Source: an uncultured Gammaproteobacteria bacterium (GTDB lineage Bacteria > Pseudomonadota > Gammaproteobacteria > Pseudomonadales > Pseudohongiellaceae). Taken from it: a stretch of DNA of 64,000 nt. The position numbers and the translations under genes are program-made. Numbering within the stretch: position 1 is the stretch's first letter; each line of letters starts with the position of its first letter. Where the stretch lies: assembly GCA_913060975.1 (NCBI GenBank), contig CAJXVC010000002.1, positions 186,001-250,000 of the forward strand, given 5' to 3'. The notes below the pieces were generated by a model. It did not search any database, was not told where the DNA came from, and worked only from the letters and a program-made list of their open reading frames with translations. Shown piece after piece: positions 7,949-19,451 of this stretch.

Positions 7949-9544
7949 GTGGCGAATCCAATTGCTATCAGCCAAACAGGCTTGGTGCGCGATCGGCGCA
8001 GTGGCGCCGGAATTGCTCAGAAACTACTGTCATTGTTGCTCTTGGTTATTCCGGCCGTGCCAGCCTATAGCCAGACTGAGTTGGCCAGCGAGCGTTGGTT
8101 TCAAGTGCAGTCGGACAATTTTATTGTTATCAGCAAGGCGTCGTCACGAGCAACTGAACGCTTTGTCGATGAGTTGGAAACCTGGCGCAAAATCGCAGCC
8201 TGGTTCGTAGCGGATTCGTCACCGCTACCCAAAGCTGCTGTGCCCAACTATGTGTACCTGTTTTCAGATGCTGAAACGCTCAGCGAATTTACCTATGCCC
8301 AGGACCCGGCCTTTTTCTACCCGACACCCAGAGCCAACTACATGGCGCTGGTTTTGGGTGATGAAGATTCTCATGCCATAGCACGCCATCATTACGCGCA
8401 TTTTCTGATCAAGAATTTCGCTGACCTGCGCTTGCCGCGTTGGTTCGAAGAGGGGCTGGCGGGTTATCTGGATCGCATGCTTATCGATAATGGTGAGGCC
8501 GAGTTTGCGCGCCTGTCCCAGCGTAACAATGAGTTAATGCTGCAAATAAGCGAAACGCTTTCCATGGAGCGTTTGTTATACAGGGATGAATCGCTGGCGT
8601 CGCCGCGACTCATCCAGATTGCCAGTTTGAAGTCCGCCAGCTTGCTGCACTATCTGTTGCATGCCTACGAAGAAGAAGGCTACCCAGACCGACGAGCGCA
8701 ACTTGATCGCTATCTTGAGTTGTTGCTCGAAGGTCGTGATGCGCGCTTTGCCTATGACCTGGCTTTTGATGTGACAACTGAGCAACTGGACGCCGAATTT
8801 CACGAGTATTTGCGTACCTCATCGCGCCCGCGCGGCGACATCGATTATGGCGCTGTGTCGGATAATAGTGACTACGAGGCAGTGCGGATTGCACAGGATG
8901 AAATAACTTTGCTATTGGGAGAACTGGCACTCAATGGTGGCAGCCCGGAGCTGGCGGAACAGTTTTTTCGAGCCAGTGTCGATGGTGAGCAAGCACAGGC
9001 GCGCAGTTATTCCGGTTTAGGTGACGCACTGCGTTTTCAGGACCTGGAGAATATGGATCAAACTATCGCCGGGTATTTCGCGCAGGCACGAGACATGGCG
9101 CCTGAAGATCCCTACATTATTCTGGATTACGGGGAATACTGGGAAGCGGAACTGACCGATTGCGACAAGGATTATCCTTTGGTGCAGCGGCAAGGCATTC
9201 TTGAAGATATTCGCGTGCATTTTGACAGAGCCATGGCGCTGTTGCCGGAGAGTCCGGAGACTCATCTGGCACTGGGGCAGTTGTATCTCTTTCCCGAAGA
9301 AGACTGGCGTCGCGGTGTTGACGCCCATGCCACCGCATTCGCTTTGTTGCCCGCTGACAGTTTCATCATGGAGCAGGCTGTACGCTATGCCATCGCTGCT
9401 GATGACTACGAGCGAGCGAGTCGCTTGATCGAGGAAATGGCCCAGCCCATTCATTTTTTTGGTGAGCCGGAATACGTCACTAACCTGCGTGAGCGTTTGC
9501 TAAGAAAGCGTCGCAACGAGCCTTATGATGTCTGCGCCGAATAA
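7949..9544 (+). CDS. Exported TPR protein with a degenerate gluzincin peptidase domain
   Basis: 531 aa from a GTG start. An N-terminal signal sequence (charged region, then LLSLLLLVIPAVPAYSQ) suggests export. Residues about 45-270 resemble the peptidase-MA/gluzincin family: after RHHYAHFLI come LPRWFEEGLAGY, the spot where the third zinc ligand sits. The usual HExxH is here HHYAH (147-151), so the general-base Glu is a His. It is therefore likely inactive or altered. The C-terminal half, about 290-510, is helical with TPR-like repeats, for example ALLPESPETHLALGQLYLF. It overlaps the next gene by 20 bases. A structural or protein-binding role in the periplasm is inferred. Confidence 0.72.
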   Translation: MANPIAISQTGLVRDRRSGAGIAQKLLSLLLLVIPAVPAYSQTELASERWFQVQSDNFIVISKASSRATERFVDELETWRKIAAWFVADSSPLPKAAVPNYVYLFSDAETLSEFTYAQDPAFFYPTPRANYMALVLGDEDSHAIARHHYAHFLIKNFADLRLPRWFEEGLAGYLDRMLIDNGEAEFARLSQRNNELMLQISETLSMERLLYRDESLASPRLIQIASLKSASLLHYLLHAYEEEGYPDRRAQLDRYLELLLEGRDARFAYDLAFDVTTEQLDAEFHEYLRTSSRPRGDIDYGAVSDNSDYEAVRIAQDEITLLLGELALNGGSPELAEQFFRASVDGEQAQARSYSGLGDALRFQDLENMDQTIAGYFAQARDMAPEDPYIILDYGEYWEAELTDCDKDYPLVQRQGILEDIRVHFDRAMALLPESPETHLALGQLYLFPEEDWRRGVDAHATAFALLPADSFIMEQAVRYAIAADDYERASRLIEEMAQPIHFFGEPEYVTNLRERLLRKRRNEPYDVCAE

Positions 9545-11036
9545 ATGCCAACAATCTGAGCTGACTGGCGTGCATGTAATGGCTTCGCTTTGCACGGTAT
9601 TGATCAGTGCGTTGTTAAGTACGTCGTTCATTACAACGGCCAATGCCGAAGCGCTGGACGCCGATGTGGCGACCGACGCTTTTCTGCAAAGTCTGGTGAC
9701 CCGGCTTGATGCCCATGACATCGACGTCACGACCAATCTCAATGACCGTGACTTTGCTCGTCGCATCAGTAATGCGCGTCTGGGCAGATTTCCCGATCTG
9801 CCGGTCGGTCGCTATCCGGGCAGTGCCAGTCTCACGGCCTGGGAGCAAGCTTTTGGCGCTGGCGAGTTAGGCGGATTGGCACTGTTGCCCGCAAGATTGG
9901 CGCCGGAAAACACAGCGGCCGTGCCTGCCACTACAGTTTTTCTGCAGCGTTGGTTGAATGCCGCAGTGCGTGACACTCTCATGATCAGCTTTGCTGTTGC
10001 CGATGCGGCAACGCTGGCCAGCATTGGCGAGGAATTACAGGATTTGGGGTTTTATTCCCTGTTGCTTGATGCCAATACAGACCCAGCTGTAGCGGGAGAA
10101 CTGTATGCCACAGCAGCGCAGCGACTGGCTCTGGATTCGTCGCAAGCCCGGCGCATTGACAGCGAGGTGCCGGAAATCGCCTTTTTGGGTGAACGTGTGC
10201 GACGCGGCACCAACAGCTTGTTTCGCGATGATGGTAATCGGGGTAACCGATCGCTGGCGAGAAATGAACCTGCGGTGTTTTTGAAAGAGACCTTGGGTGA
10301 TGAATTCTCTGAATCTACTATCCGGGAGATCATCGTGCCAGGCGGTGTGGCGCTAGGAGAAACTGCCTATGTGAGTGAGGAGATAAGCTCAGCACGATTT
10401 GAGGCCGGTGAATTGATCCTGCATGGTCAGGCAGGGCAGCATTGGCAGCTACCCGCGGTAGATGCGGCGGCGTTGAAAGCATTATTCGATTTCACGCGCC
10501 GGTCACTGGATACGCAATCTGATGCCATTGTCGATATCGATGCCGATGGTCGAGTCAGTATTTCAGCCGCGCTGCGTGACACCGACGTGGGTTTCGCCAT
10601 CATGCACGCTGATACCTTACCTTTTCAGACAATCGATTATTTGCGCGTCACCAAAAGCGTCATGATTGACACTGGTGTGGACTGGTTTGTCGATCCGGCA
10701 CACGACGATACGCTGATGTTTGCGTGCAGCTTCGAAGTACGCTTTCTGTCTGCTGACAACATGCGAATTGCCCAGACGCGGGTGGCGCTGGAGTACGAAT
10801 ATGAATCTACCGACGCAAATGTCAGTTATATCGATAATTGGGGCGAAGAAGGCGGTAGATTGAGAGAAAATACCGACTTTGACGGTCTGGGTAATAGTGT
10901 AGGCAAAGTTGCCGAGTACGCCGGCTGGATAGCCTTGTTTCGATATTTGCTCGACCAAGAGGTACCATTCAGGCATGGCCGCTACGCTTTCATGAAACTC
11001 GACAAAGCAGGGCAGGAAACGCCTTATCGTTACTAG
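9525..11036 (+). CDS. Exported protein of unknown function
   Basis: 503 aa; not recognised. A hydrophobic stretch, LCTVLISALLSTSFITTANA, ends in a typical signal-peptidase site before EALDAD, so the mature protein is probably periplasmic or outer-membrane associated. Possible starts are ATG 9525, 9528 and 9579; the last gives a more compact signal peptide. No catalytic motif is evident. The central part is rich in Asp, Ala and Arg; the C-terminal third looks beta-rich (for example FACSFEVRFLSADN, TRVALEYEYES). Its 20-base overlap with the TPR/peptidase-like gene and the transglutaminase-like lipoprotein 88 bases downstream suggest one envelope-directed transcription unit. Confidence 0.7.
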   Translation: MMSAPNKCQQSELTGVHVMASLCTVLISALLSTSFITTANAEALDADVATDAFLQSLVTRLDAHDIDVTTNLNDRDFARRISNARLGRFPDLPVGRYPGSASLTAWEQAFGAGELGGLALLPARLAPENTAAVPATTVFLQRWLNAAVRDTLMISFAVADAATLASIGEELQDLGFYSLLLDANTDPAVAGELYATAAQRLALDSSQARRIDSEVPEIAFLGERVRRGTNSLFRDDGNRGNRSLARNEPAVFLKETLGDEFSESTIREIIVPGGVALGETAYVSEEISSARFEAGELILHGQAGQHWQLPAVDAAALKALFDFTRRSLDTQSDAIVDIDADGRVSISAALRDTDVGFAIMHADTLPFQTIDYLRVTKSVMIDTGVDWFVDPAHDDTLMFACSFEVRFLSADNMRIAQTRVALEYEYESTDANVSYIDNWGEEGGRLRENTDFDGLGNSVGKVAEYAGWIALFRYLLDQEVPFRHGRYAFMKLDKAGQETPYRY

Positions 11037-11124
11037 TTAGCTCACTTTAAATAATTCACAGCTAGCGCTTTGCGATTTTCCCGGCAGGACCTTGCAGGTC
11101 TGGACCTAACAGGTTGTAAAGCTC

Positions 11125-12315
11125 ATGTTCAATACAGCACTTAAGCAATCGATTCTCCTCTCGGCGTTGGCGCTATCGCTATCGTCGTGCCTCGCTATTG
11201 ATCTTGATACCGGGTTTGATCGCAGTCCTGATATGCATCAGCAGATTATCGATCAGAACGAAGATCGCTTTGCTGACATTGATCCGTTAGCGCTTAATGA
11301 TGATATCAAGCAGAGGGTGGACAACGTTATCCCCGCCAATGCCAGAGATGAGCGCAAAGTAGAGTTGATTCAGGAATTTCTCTACGGTGATGAATATTTG
11401 CATATTCAGTATAGCGATGAGCGTACACATACGGCGCAAGAGGCGTTTTATGCGCGCGAAGGTAACTGCCTCTCAGTCATGAATCTGTATGTGGCCATCG
11501 CCCGCTACGTGGGGGTGCATGCCAATTTCCAGACTGTGCGCGTGCAGCCAAGCTGGGACCGGCGCGGCGATGTTCTGGTGCTTAGTGAGCATATTAATGC
11601 GACTGGCCGCTTTGGCGTGCAGAAGCGTTACGTGGTGGATTTCACGCCGGAAATAGCCCTGCAGCAAATGACCTCCAGAGTAATAAGCGATCAGGAAGCT
11701 CGCGCTTTGTACTTTAATAATCTTGGTGTCGAGCAAATGATTGCGGGCAATCTGGAGGCAGCGATTGTCTACTACAAGAATGCCTTGTTTCTGGATCCTG
11801 AGCTGTCAATTGCCTGGAACAATGTCGGGGCGACTTATCGACATCAGGGTAATCTGGAGTTTGCGGAATACAGTTACCAGATGGCATTCAATACCGATCC
11901 CACCAATGCTACTGCCATTAACAATCTGGCGAAATTCTACAATCGCCAGGGAGACACACAGTTGGCCCGCGAATATTCACGAGCCATCGAACGTTTTAAC
12001 AACATGAATCCTTACTACCATTTTGCGCAAGGTCGCGTTGCCTATGTCAGTGATGATTTGCAGACAGCGCGGTTGGCCTTCCGCCGCGCGCTAAGGTTGA
12101 ACAGCAATGAGCCGGATTTCTATCTGGCGTTGGCGCAGGTCTACAAGGATATGGGGTATCAAGAGCAAGCGCACGAGCTCGCTGTGCAGGCGCAGAATCT
12201 GGTCACGCTGAATGCGGAAATTTATCAGCCAAGTGACCAGAAGCTGCGCATCATCGATGGCTCGAGAATCCGGAATGCATCATCGCCCGGCCTGACAATC
12301 AATTTGAAGCCGTAG
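11125..12315 (+). CDS. Transglutaminase-like TPR lipoprotein
   Basis: 396 aa. The start MFNTALKQSILLSALALSLS is followed by SC, a lipobox with Cys22 as the lipid anchor. Residues about 75-180 form a transglutaminase-like (papain-fold) core with a full candidate triad: Cys115 in EGNCLS, His156 in SEHINA and Asp172 in VVDFTPE. From about 185 on there are TPR units, such as NNLGVEQMIAGNLEAAIVYY and AWNNVGATYRHQGNLEFAEY. It would sit on the inner leaflet of the outer membrane or on the inner membrane, with peptidase, transferase or scaffold activity. It closes the exported cluster; the next gene is convergent. Substrate unknown. Confidence 0.8.
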   Translation: MFNTALKQSILLSALALSLSSCLAIDLDTGFDRSPDMHQQIIDQNEDRFADIDPLALNDDIKQRVDNVIPANARDERKVELIQEFLYGDEYLHIQYSDERTHTAQEAFYAREGNCLSVMNLYVAIARYVGVHANFQTVRVQPSWDRRGDVLVLSEHINATGRFGVQKRYVVDFTPEIALQQMTSRVISDQEARALYFNNLGVEQMIAGNLEAAIVYYKNALFLDPELSIAWNNVGATYRHQGNLEFAEYSYQMAFNTDPTNATAINNLAKFYNRQGDTQLAREYSRAIERFNNMNPYYHFAQGRVAYVSDDLQTARLAFRRALRLNSNEPDFYLALAQVYKDMGYQEQAHELAVQAQNLVTLNAEIYQPSDQKLRIIDGSRIRNASSPGLTINLKP

Positions 12316-12326
12316 CCGGGGTTGAC

Positions 12327-12902
12327 TCAGATCTGGTTCAGATCGCCATCTTGCCAATAGCGAGTGCCTTTGACGGTAGCCTGTAGCGCTAATCCAGATT
12401 GGGTTAGCTGATACACAGACACATTGTCGACAATGGCTTCACCAGCCACTGCCGCACCCAGATCGCCAGCCTTGGCGGCGGCATCGGCTTGACCACCGAT
12501 TGCCAGGCCGACGTCGAGAAAGCGCGCTAGCGCACTCGGCGTATGAAAGACGAAGACGGCACGAAAATCCTTTACCCCGGCACCCAGTCCAACACCGATT
12601 TCGCCCATGCGCATATAGGTATCGCCGCCGGACGCATTGTCGTGCACGACACCCACGCCACCGCCGAAGCTGGCCAGGATCAAATTGATATTGGCATTAC
12701 TGAATACTGCATAGCCGGCTGCGCTGCCAATCTGTACGCGAGTATCGGGTTTGACTGAGTAGAGTTCGTTGAGAACTTCCTGGCGCATCTCCTGGATCGC
12801 CATACGGCGTTCGTCTGGTGTGCCGCGCGTCAGGCCGGTCGTTGTGCAGGCAGTGAGTAAAACAGTCAGCAGTAACGCTATACCGGTTTTAAGTGAAGAC
12901 AT
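12327..12902 (-). CDS. YSC84/SYLF-domain lipoprotein
   Basis: 191 aa with a lipoprotein signal (LLLTVLLTAC, Cys19 as anchor). The mature part matches the SYLF/YSC84 family: GSAAGYAVFSNANINLILAS, GGGVGVVHDN, YMRMGEIGVGLGAGVKDFRA and later GEAIVDNVSVYQLTQSGL. The eukaryotic members bind lipids and actin; bacterial ones are envelope proteins of uncertain function. It is transcribed alone, convergent with the transglutaminase-like gene and 69 bases downstream of ispB on the same strand. Confidence 0.85.
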   Translation of the reverse strand: MSSLKTGIALLLTVLLTACTTTGLTRGTPDERRMAIQEMRQEVLNELYSVKPDTRVQIGSAAGYAVFSNANINLILASFGGGVGVVHDNASGGDTYMRMGEIGVGLGAGVKDFRAVFVFHTPSALARFLDVGLAIGGQADAAAKAGDLGAAVAGEAIVDNVSVYQLTQSGLALQATVKGTRYWQDGDLNQI

Positions 12903-12971
12903 GGCGATCTCCTTGCTGGAGTGGTTGATGCGAAAACGTTGGTCGGGAGACTGGCAGTACTAACCGATTGA

Positions 12972-13943
12972 TCAACTGCTGCGTTGTACGGAAAAATCCA
13001 CCAGTTGCTGCATGGCATCCAGATAGCTTGAATCCGGCAAGTTGCTCAAACACGCGCGAGCCGCGTTGGCCTGCTCCTCAGCTTGTTGCCGAGTATAATC
13101 CAGAGAGTCACCGCTGCGCACGATATCGATGACTGCCGAGAGGGTTTCTTGCGGCAATTCTTCCGCGGTCAGGCTTTGCTTGATCATTGCCAGTTCACTG
13201 CTGCTGGCATTTTCCATGGCGCGAATCAGAGGCAGTGTGGGTTTGCCCTCGGCCAGATCATCGCCGAGATTCTTGCCCATGGTGTCACTATCGCCATCGT
13301 AATCCAGCACGTCATCGATCAACTGAAAGGCTGTGCCCAGATGCATGCCGTAACGTAACAAAGATTGTTGGGTAGGCTGATCCGCGCCGGCCAGAATGGC
13401 GCCACACTGGGCGGCGGCCTGAAACAGGATAGCGGTCTTGTTCTGGATCACCTGCATGTAAGTTTCCCGATTGGCATCGGGGTTGGACTTGGAGATCAGC
13501 TGCAATACTTCGCCTTCGGCGATCTTGTTGGTGGTATCCGCCATGATCTTCATGATCTGCATGTCGCCGATCTGGACCAGAATCTGGAATGCCCGGGAAT
13601 AAATGAAATCGCCGACCAGGACACTAGACGGGTTGTTCCATTGCGCATTCACTGTAGGGCGGCCACGGCGCAGCGTCGACATATCGACTACGTCGTCGTG
13701 CAGCAGGGTGGCGGTATGAATGAATTCGATCACCGCGGCTAACGGGATATGCTTGCCGTGCTCAACACCGCAGGCCCGCGCTGCCAGTAGTACCAGCAAC
13801 GGGCGCAGGCGTTTGCCGCCAGCATCCACGATATAATGGCCAATATTCTCAACGAGCGGCACCTCCGAATGGAGCTGCGCGACGATAAATTGGTTGACCG
13901 CGGTAAAATCCTGCTCAACAACGGAGCGTATGTGCTGATACAT
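12972..13943 (-). CDS. ispB: Octaprenyl (polyprenyl) diphosphate synthase
   Basis: 323 aa, the same length as E. coli IspB. It elongates farnesyl diphosphate with isopentenyl units to make the side chain of ubiquinone. GGKRLRPLLVLLAA, the first aspartate-rich motif LLHDDVVD followed by RRGRPTVN, and the second, LIDDVLDYDGD, bind the magnesium-diphosphate substrates. The chain length is inferred, not readable with certainty. It is divergent from rplU, the arrangement found in E. coli and most gammaproteobacteria; the 257-base gap holds both promoters. Confidence 0.94.
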   Translation of the reverse strand: MYQHIRSVVEQDFTAVNQFIVAQLHSEVPLVENIGHYIVDAGGKRLRPLLVLLAARACGVEHGKHIPLAAVIEFIHTATLLHDDVVDMSTLRRGRPTVNAQWNNPSSVLVGDFIYSRAFQILVQIGDMQIMKIMADTTNKIAEGEVLQLISKSNPDANRETYMQVIQNKTAILFQAAAQCGAILAGADQPTQQSLLRYGMHLGTAFQLIDDVLDYDGDSDTMGKNLGDDLAEGKPTLPLIRAMENASSSELAMIKQSLTAEELPQETLSAVIDIVRSGDSLDYTRQQAEEQANAARACLSNLPDSSYLDAMQQLVDFSVQRSS

Positions 13944-14110
13944 CGTCAGGAGACAATATCCATTAAAACGGTTAGGGCTAGCGCCGGATTGGGACAGAGC
14001 ATGCTAGGGAGCGAAGTAAACCCTGTCAAGTCGTACGCACGTCGCTGTATTCGAGGGATTGGCCGGATATACCCGGTTTTACGCGTGCCGCAAAATCAGC
14101 TTATTTTGGC

Positions 14111-14139
14111 TTGCTTACTGTGTAGGTATCCCGTAAAAT
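14111..14139 (+). promoter_or_regulatory. Probable sigma-70 promoter of rplU-rpmA
   Basis: TTGCTT (14111-14116) and TAAAAT (14134-14139; 5 of 6 to consensus) are separated by 17 bases and lie about 60 bases upstream of the rplU start, with AAAGGA-rich leader in between. The -35 box is weak. Confidence 0.45.
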
Positions 14140-14200
14140 CCACGCCCCTGAAAGGATAGGGTGAATCGTCACCTTACTCAAAGATGTCTGGAGCACGGTT

Positions 14201-14512
14201 ATGTACGCGGTTATTGAAAGTGGTGGTAAGCAGCACAGGGTGGAGAAAGGCGAAGTCCTGAAGCTGGAAAAGCTGGAAGCTGCCACTGGTGAAGAAGTGA
14301 AGTTCGACAAGATCCTACTCGTTGGCGAAGGTGAGTCTGTGAAAATCGGGACTCCTTATGTCGAAGGTAGTGAGGTGACTGCCGAAGTACTGCAGCAGGC
14401 TCGTGCCGACAAAGTGACTATCATCAAGTTTAACCGTCGCAAGCACTCGCGCAAGCAGCAGGGCCACCGACAGTACTTTACTGAAGTCAAGATTACTGAC
14501 ATCAAAGGTTAA
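14201..14512 (+). CDS. rplU: 50S ribosomal protein L21
   Basis: 103 aa, identical in length to E. coli L21. [18 protein letters not shown] at the start and the C-terminal [18 protein letters not shown], which contacts 23S rRNA, are diagnostic. First gene of the L21-L27 operon, 13 bases before rpmA, which is followed by a terminator. Confidence 0.98.
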   Translation: MYAVIESGGKQHRVEKGEVLKLEKLEAATGEEVKFDKILLVGEGESVKIGTPYVEGSEVTAEVLQQARADKVTIIKFNRRKHSRKQQGHRQYFTEVKITDIKG

Positions 14513-14525
14513 TCGGGAGTAAATA

Positions 14526-14783
14526 ATGGCACATAAGAAAGCAGGCGGTAGTACTAATAACGGCCGCGATTCGATATCGAAACGCCTGGGCGTCAAGCTC
14601 TTCGGCGGCCAGGAAGTAAAAGCGGGTAACATCATTGTGCGTCAGCGCGGCACACGCTTTCACCCCGGTGAAAACGTCGGTTGCGGCAAAGACCACACAT
14701 TGTTCGCAAAAGCTGACGGCGTTGTGAAATTTGCCGTGAAAGGCCCGAACAACCGCAAATTTATCAGCGTCGAAACGGCATAA
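14526..14783 (+). CDS. rpmA: 50S ribosomal protein L27
   Basis: 85 aa. [16 protein letters not shown] is the flexible N-terminus that reaches toward the peptidyl-transferase centre; [20 protein letters not shown] and the [16 protein letters not shown] segment follow. There is no N-terminal extension of the kind cleaved by Prp in Firmicutes. GGGAGT eight bases upstream supports the start. Confidence 0.98.
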   Translation: MAHKKAGGSTNNGRDSISKRLGVKLFGGQEVKAGNIIVRQRGTRFHPGENVGCGKDHTLFAKADGVVKFAVKGPNNRKFISVETA

Positions 14784-14816
14784 GCTTCAAGCTTTCCTGA
14801 ATCGGATTGCAGCAAG

Positions 14817-14843
14817 AGCCTCGTCATTCGACGGGGCTTTTTT
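14817..14843 (+). terminator. Terminator of rplU-rpmA
   Basis: A 9-bp stem (AGCCTCGTC with GACGGGGCT, one G-T pair) around ATTC is followed by a run of T to 14843. Classical Rho-independent terminator 33 bases after rpmA; obg must therefore have its own start or rely on read-through. Confidence 0.85.
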
Positions 14844-14918
14844 GTTTCTGGTGTAGCACAATAATTATCACTCACGTAAGGCAAGCAGCAGACCGATCAA
14901 CTCGGCGCTTGAGAATGA

Positions 14919-17211
<2,293 letters not shown>

Positions 17212-17247
17212 CCAACCTCATAGACTGCAGCAAATTTTTACGAGCAC

Positions 17248-17276
17248 AAAAAAACCGGCCTAAGCCGGTTTTTTTT
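17248..17276. terminator. Bidirectional terminator between proB and rpsT
   Basis: A CCGGC/GCCGG stem with loop CTAA is flanked by seven A on one side and eight T on the other, so it works as an intrinsic terminator for proB (plus) and for rpsT (minus), which converge here. Confidence 0.92.
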
Positions 17277-17301
17277 GTATCTGGTGCTGCGCTTTTGGGG
17301 A

Positions 17302-17565
17302 TTACTTAAGCGCGCGAATCGCAGTGTTCAATCGGCTCTTGTGACGGGCAGCCTTGTTCTTGTGAAGAATGCCCTTATTGGCCATGCGGTCAATGACCGG
17401 AACGGCCTGATTGTAAGCCTCAGTCGCTGCGCTGTAATCGCCTCCCGCAACCGCTGTATCAACTTTCTTGATATAGGTGCGAACCATGGACCGGAAAGAC
17501 GCATTGTGACGACGGCGCTTTTCGCCTTGTCGGGCACGTTTTCGTGACTGAGGAAAATTAGCCAA
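17302..17565 (-). CDS. rpsT: 30S ribosomal protein S20
   Basis: 87 aa, the same length as E. coli S20. [18 protein letters not shown] followed by [16 protein letters not shown] and the C-terminal [13 protein letters not shown] are diagnostic; the protein binds 16S rRNA helices early in assembly. The start codon is TTG (at 17565) with AGGAG a few bases upstream. E. coli rpsT also starts with UUG, which is tied to its autoregulation, so the weak start is likely functional. Confidence 0.97.
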   Translation of the reverse strand: MANFPQSRKRARQGEKRRRHNASFRSMVRTYIKKVDTAVAGGDYSAATEAYNQAVPVIDRMANKGILHKNKAARHKSRLNTAIRALK

Positions 17566-17836
17566 TTGTAACTCCTGATAAAATTAGTTTAGTGTTTGTA
17601 ATTCAGACACTTAGCTGCTCTATTTAAACCCTGGTCGCATTAATGCATAGACCCGGATTTTGAAGGAGCGGTAATATGCCGCGTTCGCCGGTTGATGTCA
17701 ACAGGATCAGTGTAACGGCACTTCGGAAAATTCAACAAAATCAGCATCTAGCCCGACAACCTTTAGTGGCATGGCGCCGTACTTTATGGCGCGTGAACCT
17801 GCGATAATCCAGCGCAAGCAATAGTGACAGGCAGTC

Positions 17837-19429
17837 ATGACAAAGAAACAGGACGAAACCGCAGCGCGGTCAGTAGAAGAACCGCAGCAAGCCAGGGAAG
17901 GTGGCTTGTTGAAAGCCAGTGGCGTCACCGGAAGCATGACCATGGTCTCACGCGTGCTGGGCCTGTGCCGGGATGTGGCCATTGCGCGCTTGTTCGGTAC
18001 CACGGATGGTGCAGATGCCTTCTTTCTCGCCAACAAGATTCCCAATTTCATGCGTCGCCTGTTTGCCGAAGGCGCCTTCAATCAGGCCTTTGTGCCGGTG
18101 TTGTCGGAATACCGCTCGACGCGCTCCAAACCGGAGGTCCGTGAACTCATTAATGCGGTCGCAGCGTCACTCGGTGGTTTCCTGACTTTGTTGACAGTGA
18201 TCGTACTTATTGCTGCGCCATTGGTGGCTGTGCCTATCGCCTATGGCTTTACCGATGAGCCGGCCAAGTTTGCGCTGTTTGTCGATATGCTGCGCATTAC
18301 TTTTCCCTACCTGTTACTCGTCTCCATGACAGCATTCTGTGGCGCCATACTGAATTCCTATGGGCGTTTTGCGGTGCCGGCGTTTACGCCGGCATTGCTC
18401 AATGTATCTTTGCTGGCTTGTGCTTTCTTGTTGGCTCCGCATCTGGCAGTGCCGGAAATGGCGCTGGCCTGGGGTGTTCTGTTGGCGGGTATCGTGCAAC
18501 TGTTGTTCCAGTTGCCGTTTCTTGGCCGCATGGGATTGTTGCCAATTCCCAAATTGACGCCCGGCCACGAGGGTGTAGCGCGCATCAAGAAGCTGATGGT
18601 GCCAGCCTTGTTTGGTGTGTCAGTCAGTCAGATCAATTTGCTGTTCGATACGGTGATTGCATCGCTGTTAACCGCTGGTAGTGTGTCCTGGTTGTATTTT
18701 TCTGACCGTCTCATGGAACTGCCGCTGGGGACCTTTGGTATCGCTGTAGCGATCGTCGTGCTGCCCAGTTTGTCGCGCCGCCATGCCGAGCAGTCGATGA
18801 CGGCGTTTTCGGAAACGCTCGATTGGGCGCTGCGTCTGATTTGCCTGATTGCCATTCCCGCGAGCCTGGCCCTGATTCTGGTGGCGGAGCCGCTGCTGAT
18901 GACACTTTTTCAAAATGACAATTTCACCATTACCGATGTGGTGCAGGCATCGGGCAGTCTGCGTGCCTATGCGCTGGGTCTGCTGGCGTTCATGGCCATC
19001 AAGATATTTGCGCCGGGATTCTATGCGCGGCAGGACACCAGAACACCAGTGAAGATCGGTGTCATCGCCATGGTGGCCAATATGGTGATGAATCTGGCTT
19101 TCTATATGGCTGGACTGGCCCATGTCGGTCTGGCACTGGCGACATCGCTGGCGGCCTTTCTCAACGCTGGATTGCTGTGGCGTGGTTTGCGCCGCGAACA
19201 GGTGTTTACCTTGCAGCCGGGGTGGTTGCGTTTTATTGCACAGATGCTGTTTGCCAATGCCGCCATGGCGGCGTTTATTATCTGGTATGCCGGTGCATGG
19301 CAGACATGGCAGGATTGGGAGTTGTCTGCTCGAGTCGTTAATCTGTCCTTGCTGGTCTTCGGCGGGATTGCTATCTATGTGATCTGTTTGCTAGTGGTAG
19401 GTATTCGTTGGCGGCATATCCACCGTTAA
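17837..19429 (+). CDS. murJ: Lipid II flippase MurJ
   Basis: 530 aa integral membrane protein of the MOP superfamily with about 14 predicted membrane segments. The start GLLKASGVTGSMTMVSRVLGL and the segment FGTTDGADAFFLANKIPNF are typical of MurJ/MviN, followed by RLFAEGAFNQAFVPVL. It flips lipid-linked peptidoglycan precursor across the inner membrane. The gene is followed 22 bases later by a DUF2007-type gene; ribF, a common neighbour, is not here. Confidence 0.96.
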   Translation: MTKKQDETAARSVEEPQQAREGGLLKASGVTGSMTMVSRVLGLCRDVAIARLFGTTDGADAFFLANKIPNFMRRLFAEGAFNQAFVPVLSEYRSTRSKPEVRELINAVAASLGGFLTLLTVIVLIAAPLVAVPIAYGFTDEPAKFALFVDMLRITFPYLLLVSMTAFCGAILNSYGRFAVPAFTPALLNVSLLACAFLLAPHLAVPEMALAWGVLLAGIVQLLFQLPFLGRMGLLPIPKLTPGHEGVARIKKLMVPALFGVSVSQINLLFDTVIASLLTAGSVSWLYFSDRLMELPLGTFGIAVAIVVLPSLSRRHAEQSMTAFSETLDWALRLICLIAIPASLALILVAEPLLMTLFQNDNFTITDVVQASGSLRAYALGLLAFMAIKIFAPGFYARQDTRTPVKIGVIAMVANMVMNLAFYMAGLAHVGLALATSLAAFLNAGLLWRGLRREQVFTLQPGWLRFIAQMLFANAAMAAFIIWYAGAWQTWQDWELSARVVNLSLLVFGGIAIYVICLLVVGIRWRHIHR

Positions 19430-19451
19430 CCATTGTTGTTGGAGAGCCAAA

